64,000 nucleotides of DNA from Betaproteobacteria bacterium (lineage in GTDB: Bacteria; Pseudomonadota; Gammaproteobacteria; Burkholderiales; Burkholderiaceae_F): contig BOKW01000009.1 of assembly GCA_016861185.1 (NCBI GenBank), positions 1 through 64,000 of the forward strand, written 5' to 3'. Shown one piece after another: positions 19,211 to 28,184 of the stretch. The translations under genes were made by a program, and so were the position numbers. Positions within the stretch are counted from its first letter, which is position 1, and every line of letters starts with the position of its first letter. The notes beneath the pieces are model-generated. The model had not been told where the DNA came from, did not search any database, and worked only from the letters and a program-made list of their open reading frames with translations.

Positions 19211-20356
19211 ATGAGCGGCCCCTCGTATCTGTTCGTGCTGCCTTGGGACCCGCAACACGTCGGTGGCGTGAGCGGCGTCGTTAAGAGCTTGGCAGCGACG
19301 ATGGCCGAACGAGGCGCTGCCCGACCTCTGATCTTCGCCAACAGCTGGCAGGCGAAGTCCCCCCGCCACGCCGACCACTGCACGCTGTTTCGCCTGTCAC
19401 TGTTCGCGTCGACGTCCGTGGCGGGAGTGCTCAAGGCATGCATACTCGCGCCCGCGCAGCTGTGGCGCATTCTCAGGTTGCTGCGGGCGATCGACGCGCG
19501 CGTCGTCAACTTTCACTACCCAGGGCTTGCCCCGGTCGGCGTGGCCATCCTCAAGCGCATCGGGGCCTTCGACGGCAAGATCGTGCTTTCCTATCACGGC
19601 AGCGACGTCGCCGCGCCGAGCGGTCCGATCGAACGCGCGCTGCTCGCTTTCGTCCATCGGTCGGCCGACCACATCGTCGCCTGTTCGCGCAGTCTGGCGG
19701 TGCGCATGGCGCACGAGTTCGGCATCGCGCCGGCGCGGATCAGCGTGATCTACAACGGCGTCGATCCAATGCTGTTCAACGGTACCGCCGATGCGCGTTT
19801 CCCGATCGAATTGCCTGGCTCTTTCATCGTCAGCATCAGTTCCTTCATCCCGCGCAAGAACCTGCTGCTGCTGCTGCGGGCTTTCGCGCTGCTGGCGCGG
19901 AGATTCCCCGATCTGCACCTTTGCATTGCCGGCGGCGACGGTCCCGAGCGCGCGCGCGTCGGGGCCGAGGCACGGTCCAGCGGCCTCGGCGATCGCGTCC
20001 ATCTGCTCGTCGATCTCGACCAGGCGCAAGTAGCGACGCTGCTGGCGCGTGCCAGAGCCTGCGTCCAGACCTCGCTCGCGGAGTCGTTCCCGCTCGCGGT
20101 GATCGAAGCCGGTGCGTCGGGAACACCGCTCGTCGTCTCCGACATTCCGGGCCACGACGAGCTCGTTCGTGACGGCGTAACGGGACGCACGTTTCCCCCC
20201 GGCGACCCCGAGGCGTGCGCGCGGGCCATCGCCGCAGTGCTGGACGATCCGCCGGTTGCAGCACGGATGGCCGCAGCGCAACGGCATTGGGTGCGTGACA
20301 CGCTGACATGGTCGGCGACGATGAGCCAATACGAACGACTGGTCGAGGCTCTGTGA
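19211..20356 (+). CDS. Glycosyltransferase family 4
   Basis: The 381-residue product has the GT-B fold of GT4 enzymes. The N-terminal half contains Gly-Gly-Val-Ser-Gly-Val-Val-Lys-Ser-Leu-Ala and Ser-Tyr-His-Gly-Ser-Asp-Val. The C-terminal half has the donor-binding EX7E motif in Glu-Ser-Phe-Pro-Leu-Ala-Val-Ile-Glu-Ala-Gly-Ala-Ser-Gly-Thr-Pro. It would transfer a nucleotide-activated sugar to a lipid-linked glycan at the inner face of the membrane; donor and linkage are unknown. The start ATG at 19211 aligns with the family N-terminus. The stop overlaps the next gene (GTGA), so this is the first gene of the acylation operon. Confidence 0.88.
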   Translation: MSGPSYLFVLPWDPQHVGGVSGVVKSLAATMAERGAARPLIFANSWQAKSPRHADHCTLFRLSLFASTSVAGVLKACILAPAQLWRILRLLRAIDARVVNFHYPGLAPVGVAILKRIGAFDGKIVLSYHGSDVAAPSGPIERALLAFVHRSADHIVACSRSLAVRMAHEFGIAPARISVIYNGVDPMLFNGTADARFPIELPGSFIVSISSFIPRKNLLLLLRAFALLARRFPDLHLCIAGGDGPERARVGAEARSSGLGDRVHLLVDLDQAQVATLLARARACVQTSLAESFPLAVIEAGASGTPLVVSDIPGHDELVRDGVTGRTFPPGDPEACARAIAAVLDDPPVAARMAAAQRHWVRDTLTWSATMSQYERLVEAL

Positions 20357-22248
20357 CGCACTGGCTCCCTGAACCGACCGACTTCCGGGCACGGCTCAAG
20401 GCCGCCGCTGCGGCAGGCGATGCGCGCGAGCGCCTGGAGAAGTTGGCTTCGCTGGCTGCGCATCGGCTCGGCTTCGTTGAGACGATCCAACTCGACCGCG
20501 CGCTCGGCGAAGTTGCGCGGGCCCCGGTCGATGGTTTCACCCGGATCCGGATGGCGCTGCTGTCCGCCTGTACGGTCGACCATCTCGCGCCGGCGATCCG
20601 GACGGCCGGGCTGAGGCATCGTGTCCTGTTCGATGTGCACGTCGGCGCGTATGGCCAGTATCGGCAGGAGATCCTCGACGCGGCCTCGGCCTTGGACCGC
20701 TTCCGGCCCGAGACCGTTGCGCTTGCGCTGACCGCGCGAGATGTCGTCGCGCGCGTACCGCTCGCCGCAAGCGAAGCGGAAGCCGACGCGGCGATCGCGC
20801 GAAGCATCGCCGAACTGCGCGAGCTTTGGAACGTCGCGCGCAGACGCTTCAAGGCAACCGTGGTTCAGCAGACGTTTCTCGACACCGCCGAACCATTGTT
20901 CGGCAGCCATGACAGGCTCGTGCCGGCGGCGCCGTCGCGCCTGATCGCGCGCCTGAATGACCAACTCGCGCGCGCCGCCGCGGAAGAAGGCGTGCTGTTG
21001 CTCGACGTCGCCGCGCAAAGCGCACGCGACGGGATCGACGCCTGGTTTGACGTAACGCGGTGGCTGCAGGGCAAGCTTGAGATCGCACCGAACGCGGCTC
21101 CGCGTTATGGCGAATTGCTCGCGCGGCTGATCGCCGCTGCCCGCGGCCGTTCCCGCAAGTGCCTCGTGCTGGACCTCGACAACACGCTGTGGGGCGGTGT
21201 GATCGGCGATGTCGGTGTCAACGGCATCGTGCTCGGCGAAGGCAGCGCGCTCGGCGAGGCCTATCTCGCCGTGCAGCGCTACGCGAAGCAGCTCGCGCAA
21301 CGCGGGGTCATCCTCGCCGTTTGTTCGAAGAACGATCCGGCGATCGCCGAGGCCGCCTTCCGCGAACACCCGGAGATAGTGCTGAAGCGAAGCGATTTCG
21401 CCGCCTTCGTCGCCAACTGGGGCGACAAAGCGGAGAACCTGCGCGCGATCGCCGAGCGACTGAACATCGGCCTGGACAGCCTCGTGTTCGTCGACGACAA
21501 CCCGGTCGAGCGCGCGCGCATCCGCGCAAGCCTGCCGTCGGTGGCCGTGCCCGAGCTGCCCGACGATCCGGCGCTATATGTGCGCGCGCTCGCCGATGCC
21601 GGCTATTTCGAGGCGGTGAGCTTCACCGCGGAGGACCGCAGCCGCGCCGAGTCGTACGCGGCTAACGCCGAGCGCGAGGCGCTGAAGAACGTCGCGCAAT
21701 CGATGGACGATTTCCTGCGCGGGCTGCAGATGACGGTCGAGTACGGGCCCGCGCGCCCAGTCGATCTGCCGCGCGTGACGCAGTTGCTGAACAAGACGAA
21801 CCAGTTCAACGCCACGACGCGGCGCTACGCGGCCGAGGAGGTATCCGAACTCGCGACGAGCACCGCCGCGTGCGTACTGCAGTTCCGGCTGCTCGACCGT
21901 TTCGGCGACAACGGGCTGGTCAGCGTGATGATCCTGCGCCGCGCGAGCGACGAGGCCGATGCGCTCGAGATCGACAACTGGGTGATGAGCTGCCGCGTGT
22001 TCGGCCGCCAGCTCGAGTTCGAGGCGATGACGATCGCGGTCGAAGCCGCGCGCGCGACCGGCGCCCGCGCGCTGCTAGCGCGGTACGTGCCGACCGATCG
22101 CAACGGGGTGATCAGCGGTTTGTTCGAAAGCCTCGGCTTTTGCCGCTTGCCGGCCCCGGAAGATGCTGCCGGCGCCAGCCGCTGGCGGCTCGCACTCGCG
22201 GACTACACGCCGCGTCCCACGTTCATCGCCCGGAGGCAAGTCGCGTGA
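20353..22248 (+). CDS. HAD-IIIC phosphatase, FkbH-like protein
   Basis: The 631-residue product starts at a GTG overlapping the preceding stop. An SGNH-like N-terminal domain (about 1-265) is followed by a HAD phosphatase domain with Asp-Leu-Asp-Asn-Thr at 274-278 and Phe-Val-Asp-Asp-Asn-Pro near 378. A GNAT-like C-terminal domain includes Glu-Ile-Asp-Asn-Trp-Val-Met-Ser-Cys-Arg-Val-Phe-Gly-Arg. FkbH-type enzymes load glycerate from 1,3-bisphosphoglycerate onto an acyl carrier protein and dephosphorylate it. Here an acyl carrier protein and an MBOAT follow immediately. The likely role is making a carrier-bound hydroxyacyl group for transfer to a glycan. Glyceryl as the exact acyl group is inferred from the family, not shown. 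Confidence 0.88.
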   Translation: MTHWLPEPTDFRARLKAAAAAGDARERLEKLASLAAHRLGFVETIQLDRALGEVARAPVDGFTRIRMALLSACTVDHLAPAIRTAGLRHRVLFDVHVGAYGQYRQEILDAASALDRFRPETVALALTARDVVARVPLAASEAEADAAIARSIAELRELWNVARRRFKATVVQQTFLDTAEPLFGSHDRLVPAAPSRLIARLNDQLARAAAEEGVLLLDVAAQSARDGIDAWFDVTRWLQGKLEIAPNAAPRYGELLARLIAAARGRSRKCLVLDLDNTLWGGVIGDVGVNGIVLGEGSALGEAYLAVQRYAKQLAQRGVILAVCSKNDPAIAEAAFREHPEIVLKRSDFAAFVANWGDKAENLRAIAERLNIGLDSLVFVDDNPVERARIRASLPSVAVPELPDDPALYVRALADAGYFEAVSFTAEDRSRAESYAANAEREALKNVAQSMDDFLRGLQMTVEYGPARPVDLPRVTQLLNKTNQFNATTRRYAAEEVSELATSTAACVLQFRLLDRFGDNGLVSVMILRRASDEADALEIDNWVMSCRVFGRQLEFEAMTIAVEAARATGARALLARYVPTDRNGVISGLFESLGFCRLPAPEDAAGASRWRLALADYTPRPTFIARRQVA

Positions 22249-22490
22249 CCGAAGAAGCAATCCTCGCCGCTTTCACCCGCATCCTGCGCGACCTGCTGGG
22301 CGACGATTCGATCGTGCTCACGATGGACACGCAGCGCAGCGACGTGCCGGACTGGGACTCGTTCATGTACGTGAACTTCATCGTCGCCGCCGAACAGGAA
22401 TTGAAAATCAAGTTCAGCGTCGCCGACGTCGAGTCGTTCGTCACCGTGGGCGACATCGTGCGCGAAGCGCGCGCCCTGCTCGCGCGTTAG
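22245..22490 (+). CDS. Acyl carrier protein
   Basis: The small protein of 81 residues has the four-helix carrier fold. Ser39 in Asp-Trp-Asp-Ser-Phe is the expected phosphopantetheine attachment site (the family motif is usually Asp-Ser-Leu). A GTG start overlaps the FkbH stop, and it ends 11 bases before the MBOAT start. Being dedicated to this operon rather than to fatty-acid synthesis, it probably receives its acyl group from the FkbH-like protein and hands it to the acyltransferase. The Phe in place of Leu after the Ser is seen in some specialised carriers. Confidence 0.88.
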   Translation: MTEEAILAAFTRILRDLLGDDSIVLTMDTQRSDVPDWDSFMYVNFIVAAEQELKIKFSVADVESFVTVGDIVREARALLAR

Positions 22491-22501
22491 CAGGCCGGCC
22501 G

Positions 22502-24103
22502 ATGCTGTTCAACTCGTTCGAATTCGTCTTCGCCTTCCTGCCCGCGACGCTCGCCGTCTTTTTCCTGCTCGGCGAACGCTCGCGCAGCCTCGCGCTCGGC
22601 TGGCTGGTCGTCGCGTCGCTGTTCTTCTACGCGTGGTGGCGGCCGCTCAACGTGCTGATCATCGCGCCGTCGATCGCGGTCAACTACGTGCTGGCGCGGT
22701 GGCTGCTCGCGCTGCGCGCGGATCGGTCGAAACCCGCCGCGGCCAACTGGGTGCTGGCGCTCGGCATCGTCTTCAACGTCTGCTTCCTCGGCTACTTCAA
22801 GTACGTGAACTTCTTCGCCACGGCGGTCAACGACGTCGCCGGCACGAATTTCGTGCTCGAGCGCGTGATCCTGCCGCTCGGCATCTCGTTCATCACGTTC
22901 CAGAAGATCGCGTTCCTGATCGACGTGCACGGCCGCCGCGTCGAATCGTTCACGCTGCGCGACTACGCGCTGTTCGTGCTGTTCTTCCCGCAACTGATCG
23001 CCGGGCCGATCGTGCACTACCGCGAGATGATGCCGCAGTTCTACGCCGCGCCGTGCCGCTTCGACCGCGACAACGTCGCGGTCGGTCTGACGCTGTTCGT
23101 GTTCGGTCTGTTCAAGAAGGTGGTGCTCGCCGACGGCATCGCCGAACACGTGACGCCGATCTACGAGCTGGCTGCCGGCGGCGCGCAGGTGTCCCTGCTG
23201 CCGGCGTGGATCGCGGCTGTCGGCTTCACGCTGCAGATCTACTTCGACTTCTCCGGCTACAGCGACATGGCGCTCGGCCTGGCGCGCTGCGTCGGCGTGA
23301 AGCTGCCGCCCAACTTCGACTCGCCGCTGAAAGCGTCGAACATCATCGACTTCTGGCTGCGCTGGCACATGACGCTGACGCGCTTCCTGACCGCCTACCT
23401 GTACAACCCGCTGGTGCTGTGGCTGACGCGCCGGCGCATCGCGCGGCGGCTGCCGGTGCTCGGCGGCAAGCGCACCAGCGCCGGGGCGTTCCTGCAGTTG
23501 CTCGCCGGGCCGACGCTGCTGACGATGTTCGTCTCGGGGCTGTGGCATGGCGCCGGTTATCTGTTCATCGCTTGGGGCGTACTGCACGGCGTTTACCTGG
23601 TGATCAACCATGCGTGGCGGCAGGTCGGCCCGCGGCTGTGGTCGAGCAAGGAGAGTTACGCGCGGGTCATGCAGCCGGTCGGTTTCGCGCTGACGTTTCT
23701 GGCGGTGGCGGTCGCGATGGTGTTGTTCCGCTCGACCAACGGGGCCGCGGCGAGCGAACTGCTGCAGGGCATGGCGGGGCTGAACGGAATCCGCGTACCG
23801 CAGGCGCTGTACGACGCGTTCGGACCGCTGAAGGCATTCGTCGCCGTTTCCGCCGAGTTCAGCGCGCAGGCACTGGTGATCGCCGGCGCGTGGGTCACCG
23901 GGCTGCTGTTCATTGCGCTTATGCTGCCGAACACGCTGCAGCTTCTGGCGCACCACGAGCCGGCGCTGCTCGTGAAGAAGGAGCCGGGTCGGGTGCTGGA
24001 CTGGAATCCGTCGCTGGGGTGGGCCGCCGGCATCGCCGTGCTCGCCGCGGCATCGATCATGAAACTCGGCGGCAAGAGCGAGTTTCTGTACTGGCAGTTC
24101 TAG
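22502..24103 (+). CDS. MBOAT family O-acyltransferase (AlgI-like)
   Basis: The 533-residue inner-membrane protein has about eleven transmembrane helices and the AlgI/DltB signature. Phe-Asp-Phe-Ser-Gly-Tyr-Ser-Asp-Met-Ala is followed by Phe-Trp-Leu-Arg-Trp-His-Met-Thr-Leu, and the proposed catalytic His349 lies in Ser-Gly-Leu-Trp-His-Gly-Ala-Gly. Members move acyl groups across the membrane to extracellular polysaccharides such as alginate or teichoic acid. Here the donor is probably the adjacent acyl carrier protein, and the acceptor may be handled by the divergent SGNH protein. The start ATG lies 11 bases after the carrier protein gene. Confidence 0.93.
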   Translation: MLFNSFEFVFAFLPATLAVFFLLGERSRSLALGWLVVASLFFYAWWRPLNVLIIAPSIAVNYVLARWLLALRADRSKPAAANWVLALGIVFNVCFLGYFKYVNFFATAVNDVAGTNFVLERVILPLGISFITFQKIAFLIDVHGRRVESFTLRDYALFVLFFPQLIAGPIVHYREMMPQFYAAPCRFDRDNVAVGLTLFVFGLFKKVVLADGIAEHVTPIYELAAGGAQVSLLPAWIAAVGFTLQIYFDFSGYSDMALGLARCVGVKLPPNFDSPLKASNIIDFWLRWHMTLTRFLTAYLYNPLVLWLTRRRIARRLPVLGGKRTSAGAFLQLLAGPTLLTMFVSGLWHGAGYLFIAWGVLHGVYLVINHAWRQVGPRLWSSKESYARVMQPVGFALTFLAVAVAMVLFRSTNGAAASELLQGMAGLNGIRVPQALYDAFGPLKAFVAVSAEFSAQALVIAGAWVTGLLFIALMLPNTLQLLAHHEPALLVKKEPGRVLDWNPSLGWAAGIAVLAAASIMKLGGKSEFLYWQF

Positions 24104-24140
24104 CCCGCCACGCTGGGGACTTCGATGGAAAGGAGCCACC

Positions 24141-24923
24141 ATGGAACTCCGACATCGCCTTCCGCACGCGACGCTTGTGGACGCCCGCCATCCGTTCATC
24201 GTCGACCGCTGCCGGGGAAAAGCCGTGCTCCACGTGGGCTGCGTGGACTCTGGTTTGCTTGAAGAGCGGTTCGCGCGCGGCGAACTGCTGCACCAGAAGC
24301 TCGAGCGCGTGGCCAGACGGCTGGTCGGCACCGATATCGACGCCGAAGGCGTACGTCTCATGTTGTCCAAGGGCATGCAGAACGTCCATGCGATCGACAT
24401 CTCCGACCCGGCGGTCGCCCTTCCGTTCGTAGGCGAGACGTTCGAGGTGATCGTCCTGAGCGAGGTCATCGAACACCTGTTGAATCCGGGCTTGATGCTC
24501 GAGCGGCTGAAGCTGATGATGCAGCCCGGAACGACGCACCTGCTCGTGACCGTTCCGAACGCGTTTACGGTCAACAACCTGCTGAACATGGCGCGCGGCG
24601 TCGAGTACGTCCATCCGGATCACAACTGCTACTTCTCGCACGTGACGCTGCACAACCTGCTGACCAAGACTGGGTTCGACATCGCCGAGGAACTCGTCTA
24701 CACGTTCGAGACCGATGTACTGCCGCGCCGTATCCGCAGGCGCGTTGCGACGTTTCCGCAGCAGCGCCCCGCCGCGGAACCCGATTTCGGCTGGATGCGA
24801 ACGACCTACTGGCGCATGCGCGCCGCGCCGGCTCGGCTGCTGCGCCGAATCCTGGCTGCTTACCTGTACTCGAGGACGCCCTTCTGGGGCGACGGCCTGA
24901 TCGCCGTCTGCCGGAAGCCCTGA
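24141..24923 (+). CDS. Class I SAM-dependent methyltransferase
   Basis: The 260-residue protein has a Rossmann methyltransferase core. Val-Leu-His-Val-Gly-Cys is motif I (about 29-34), with Gly-Thr-Asp-Ile-Asp-Ala-Glu-Gly as the acidic turn and Val-Leu-Ser-Glu-Val-Ile-Glu-His-Leu following. Methyltransf_23-type enzymes like this often modify surface glycans or small molecules. A GGAAAGGAG site lies upstream of the ATG. It is 37 bases after the MBOAT and on the same strand, so it is probably in the same operon. It could methylate the sugar or the acyl group; the sequence does not say which. Confidence 0.85.
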   Translation: MELRHRLPHATLVDARHPFIVDRCRGKAVLHVGCVDSGLLEERFARGELLHQKLERVARRLVGTDIDAEGVRLMLSKGMQNVHAIDISDPAVALPFVGETFEVIVLSEVIEHLLNPGLMLERLKLMMQPGTTHLLVTVPNAFTVNNLLNMARGVEYVHPDHNCYFSHVTLHNLLTKTGFDIAEELVYTFETDVLPRRIRRRVATFPQQRPAAEPDFGWMRTTYWRMRAAPARLLRRILAAYLYSRTPFWGDGLIAVCRKP

Positions 24924-24930
24924 CGCCGCG

Positions 24931-25941
24931 CTAGGCGGCCAAGCAGGCGCGCAGCCGCGACCCGGCGGCTTCGAAGAACGCGGCCGACCAGCGCGCCGCG
25001 CTTGCGGCGTCGAGGTGCGAGCCGTCGAAGGTCGTCAGACCGTCCAGGTGCGGCGCAATCAGCTCGAGGCCGAGCGCTCGCGCGATCGCTTCGGCCTCCG
25101 CGCGCCGCGTGTCGACCGACGGCACGATCGTCAGAACGACGCACTTCCGATCGACCGGCAGCTTCGCGAGAAACACCTCTGCGAGCTTCACGTAGTGCGG
25201 CCAGCGCTCGGCGTCGGCGGCAGGACCATCGGTGACTGCCTTGCCGTCGGCCGGGGTGCCGCCGGCCGTACGCCATGCGCCGTCGGTCCGTGATCGGTAG
25301 ACCGCGAAGCGCTGGCCGCACAGCGCCGGCAGCGCCGAGCACAGCGGACCATGCAGCCCCTGCCAGAAGCGCTTCTCCTTGTACCGCGACAGCGCGTCGC
25401 CGTCGCGCTGAATGTGCTCCATCGGCGGCGAGACGCGATCGTCGAAGAAGCGGTCCACGTTGATCACATAGGCCTTGGCCCGCGGGCGCAATCGTTCGAG
25501 CAGCGGTTGCACGAAGACGGTGTTTTCGCTGTGGCTCAGACCGAACAGAAAGTAGCGAGTCGCCGGTTCCGCGAACCAGCGCGAAGTCGTCCCGTTGGAA
25601 AGCGCCAGCTGCAGCCGGCTGCTGCCGACGAAAAGCACGTCCGCTTCTGCCGCTGCGCGCAACGCCTCCGGCTCCAGCCCGAACCACAGCGCACCGTGGT
25701 CGTAGTCGCCGTAGCCGCCGGCTGCGCAATCCGCGAGATAGCTGTTCCCCGCGTAGCCGCCTGCGGGACACGCGAAGATGCCGTCGAAGCGGAGCTTGTA
25801 GCCGAACGCGCCCAGCAGCGCCAGCACGACGATCGCCGCGTACGCGCCCGGGCGGGGCAGCCGCAGCCACGCGAGCAGTTTCCGGTCCGTTGAACTCGAA
25901 GCGGCGGGCGAGGAGGTATCCGGGCTGGTGTCCAGCGGCAA
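24931..25941 (-). CDS. Membrane-anchored SGNH/GDSL-type protein, acylation partner
   Basis: From a TTG at 25939-25941 the product has 336 residues with one N-terminal membrane anchor (about 33-50), which places the rest in the periplasm. A probable nucleophile elbow is Val-Gly-Ser-Ser-Arg-Leu (about 105-110), and an Asp-Gly-Ser-His-Leu motif (Asp306, His309) supplies the DxxH pair of SGNH hydrolases. AlgX/AlgJ-like SGNH proteins often work beside AlgI-type MBOATs as the final acyltransferase. It converges on the methyltransferase with 7 bases between stops. The start is uncertain because the frame runs farther upstream; a promoter at 25975-26004 supports the shorter form. Confidence 0.72.
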   Translation of the reverse strand: MPLDTSPDTSSPAASSSTDRKLLAWLRLPRPGAYAAIVVLALLGAFGYKLRFDGIFACPAGGYAGNSYLADCAAGGYGDYDHGALWFGLEPEALRAAAEADVLFVGSSRLQLALSNGTTSRWFAEPATRYFLFGLSHSENTVFVQPLLERLRPRAKAYVINVDRFFDDRVSPPMEHIQRDGDALSRYKEKRFWQGLHGPLCSALPALCGQRFAVYRSRTDGAWRTAGGTPADGKAVTDGPAADAERWPHYVKLAEVFLAKLPVDRKCVVLTIVPSVDTRRAEAEAIARALGLELIAPHLDGLTTFDGSHLDAASAARWSAAFFEAAGSRLRACLAA

Positions 25942-25974
25942 GGCGGCTCGACATCTCTTTTTGAACGTGACCGG

Positions 25975-26004
25975 ATTTGACAGGACAGGCTTGCCCGCGG
26001 TCAA
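25975..26004 (-). promoter_or_regulatory. Probable sigma-70 promoter for the SGNH-type gene
   Basis: On the minus strand a TTGACC -35 (25999-26004) and a TCAAAT -10 (25975-25980) are separated by 18 bases. The expected transcript would begin near 25968, about 27 bases upstream of the chosen TTG start. The -10 matches the consensus at four of six positions, so the call is moderate. Confidence 0.45.
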
Positions 26005-26093
26005 GGCAAAAAAGGCAGTCCATTCCGACCGTTGCAAGCGGGTGCGTTTGGCACAATGCCGCGCCCATCGATCGATCCTGACGGCCGCAGCCC

Positions 26094-28184
26094 ATGCGTG
26101 TTCGACGAATCCTCGTTCTTTCGCTCGTTTCGGTGTTGTTGCTCGCGATCCTCGCCTTCGCCGGCCTACGCCTGTTTGCCCCGCCCGAAGTGGGCTGGCG
26201 ATCGGCCGTCCTCGCTGCGAAGCTGCGCGGCGACCTCCCTGACATCCCAATTCGCGATCTGGTCCGCTGGCTGCTGCCCGGTAGTCCGGTCTACGTCGCC
26301 CACCTGGCGGAAACGCCGAATCCGCACGCCGCGATCCGAAACCTGCTCGCTGGCGCCGACGCCGCGAAGCAAGGAGAGGATCTCTACGTCAAGCACTGCG
26401 GCCAATGTCACGGGGATGGCGGACGCGGCAACGTCGGTCCCAACCTCGTCGAGGCGGTCCGTCTCAAGTCCGACTGGGCGTTCTTCGCTGCAACCAAGTG
26501 GGGCCGACCCGGAACGTCGATGGGTCCGCAGCCGATCGAAGACGGCGACATCTGGCGCGTACACGTCTACCTGCGCGGCGAAGCCCTCGCCGTCGCCACC
26601 CAGCCAGCAGCACCGACTCGAGCGCGCGTCGAAGTCAAACCGGAGCGGATCGCCGAAGCGGACCGGACGCCCGATGAGTGGCTGACTTATGCGGGTAACT
26701 ACCTCGGCCACCGCCACAGCCTGCTGACTCAGGTCACGAAGGACAACGTCAGGCAGTTGCGCGTCGCGTGGGCCGCGCAGTTGCGCCAGGTCGACCGCGA
26801 ACTGCAGGTATCGCCGATCGTCGCCGGTGGCACGATGTTCGTGTCGGAGTCCCGCGAAGGCGTGGTCGCGCTCGATGCCGCCAGCGGCGACGTGCTCTGG
26901 ACGTACCGCCGCGCCATTCCGGACAATCTGTCGCTGTGCTGCGGCATGCCCAATCGCGGCGTGGCGATCCTGGGCAGCACGATCTACGTTGCGACGATCG
27001 ACGCGCATCTCGTGGCGCTGGATGCCAACACCGGCAGGCAACGATGGATCGTCAAGGTCGCCGATCATCGCGACGGCTACTCGATGACCGGCGCGCCGCT
27101 CGCCTTCGGCGATCGCGTGGTCGTGGGCATCGCGGGCGGCGAGTTCGGCATCCGCGGTTTTCTGGCAGCGTTCGCCGCAGCGGACGGAAAGCCGCTATGG
27201 AAGTTCCACACGGTGCCGGGTCCGGGCGAACCCGGGCACGAGACGTGGGGCCGCGACTCGTGGAAGACGGGCGGCGCACCGACCTGGGTGACCGGCGCGT
27301 ATGACCCGGAGCGCAATCTCGTCTTCTGGGGCGTTGGCAATCCCGGCCCGGTGTTCCAGGAGGACGCCCGCCCGGGGGACAACCTGTATTCGAACTGCGT
27401 GCTCGCGCTCGACGCCAGTACCGGCAAACTGCGCTGGCACTTCCAGTTCACGCCCGGCGACACGCACGACTGGGACTCGACGCAGCAGCCGATCCTCGGC
27501 GACATCGAGTGGCAGGGCCGGCCGCGCGCGGTCGTGTTGTGGGCCAACCGCAACGCGTTCTTCTATGCACTCGACCGCGACACGGGCGAGTTCCTCTTCG
27601 CCAGGCCTTTCGTCAAGCAGACCTGGAACGAAGGTTTCGACGCGAAGGGCCGCCCGCGCATCGCGGAAAGCGCGAAACCGAGCAAGACGGGCAGCCTCGT
27701 TTGGCCGGCGATCATGTCGGCGACCAACTGGTGGCCGCCGTCCTACGATCGTTCGCGCCAGCTCGTCTTCGTGCCCTCGAGCGATGCCGCCGGCATGTAC
27801 TTCCGAAGCGAAGAAGTCAGGTTCGAGCGCGGCGAGCGCTTCGAAGGCAGCGTCGCTTCGACCTACTCGCCCAACCACCCGACGACCGCCTACGTGAAGG
27901 CGATCGATGCCCGCACGGGCGAGATCCGCTGGGAGCACGTTCTGGAAACGAGCCCGGAGAACTTCGTCTGGACCGTCGGCGGCGTGTTGTCGACACGCAC
28001 CGGCGTGGTCTTCGCCGGCTATCGCAACGTGTTTCGTGCGTTCAACGCCGACAACGGCCGCGAGCTGTGGCGCATCAACCTCGGTGCGCGCGTGCGCGGC
28101 TCGCCGGTTGCGTACGCGATCGACGGCAGGCAGTACGTCGCGGTCACCGCCGGCAGCACGGTCTTCGCGTTCACGCTGCCTTAG
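26094..28184 (+). CDS. PQQ-dependent quinohaemoprotein dehydrogenase with N-terminal cytochrome c
   Basis: The 696-residue product has an N-terminal signal or anchor (about 5-27). A cytochrome c domain follows with Cys-Gly-Gln-Cys-His at 102-106 and a possible Met143 haem ligand. An eight-bladed PQQ propeller (about 195-696) then shows repeated Ala-Leu-Asp-Ala-x-Thr-Gly-x-x-x-Trp blades and a vicinal Cys282-Cys283 pair typical of PQQ alcohol dehydrogenases. Most quinohaemoprotein alcohol dehydrogenases carry the haem domain at the C-terminus, so this order is unusual. It would oxidise an alcohol or sugar in the periplasm; the substrate is unknown. Its TAG stop is the first three bases of a repeat element. 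Confidence 0.88.
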   Translation: MRVRRILVLSLVSVLLLAILAFAGLRLFAPPEVGWRSAVLAAKLRGDLPDIPIRDLVRWLLPGSPVYVAHLAETPNPHAAIRNLLAGADAAKQGEDLYVKHCGQCHGDGGRGNVGPNLVEAVRLKSDWAFFAATKWGRPGTSMGPQPIEDGDIWRVHVYLRGEALAVATQPAAPTRARVEVKPERIAEADRTPDEWLTYAGNYLGHRHSLLTQVTKDNVRQLRVAWAAQLRQVDRELQVSPIVAGGTMFVSESREGVVALDAASGDVLWTYRRAIPDNLSLCCGMPNRGVAILGSTIYVATIDAHLVALDANTGRQRWIVKVADHRDGYSMTGAPLAFGDRVVVGIAGGEFGIRGFLAAFAAADGKPLWKFHTVPGPGEPGHETWGRDSWKTGGAPTWVTGAYDPERNLVFWGVGNPGPVFQEDARPGDNLYSNCVLALDASTGKLRWHFQFTPGDTHDWDSTQQPILGDIEWQGRPRAVVLWANRNAFFYALDRDTGEFLFARPFVKQTWNEGFDAKGRPRIAESAKPSKTGSLVWPAIMSATNWWPPSYDRSRQLVFVPSSDAAGMYFRSEEVRFERGERFEGSVASTYSPNHPTTAYVKAIDARTGEIRWEHVLETSPENFVWTVGGVLSTRTGVVFAGYRNVFRAFNADNGRELWRINLGARVRGSPVAYAIDGRQYVAVTAGSTVFAFTLP

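Noticed and set aside
22487..24589. 700-codon frame on the minus strand opposite the MBOAT and methyltransferase genes
   Set aside because: The protein has no domain and is an Arg/Gln/His-rich shadow; the plus-strand genes have clear family motifs.
25977..26006. Plus-strand promoter for the dehydrogenase gene
   Set aside because: A perfect TTGACA is present, but the -10 at the right distance is poor.
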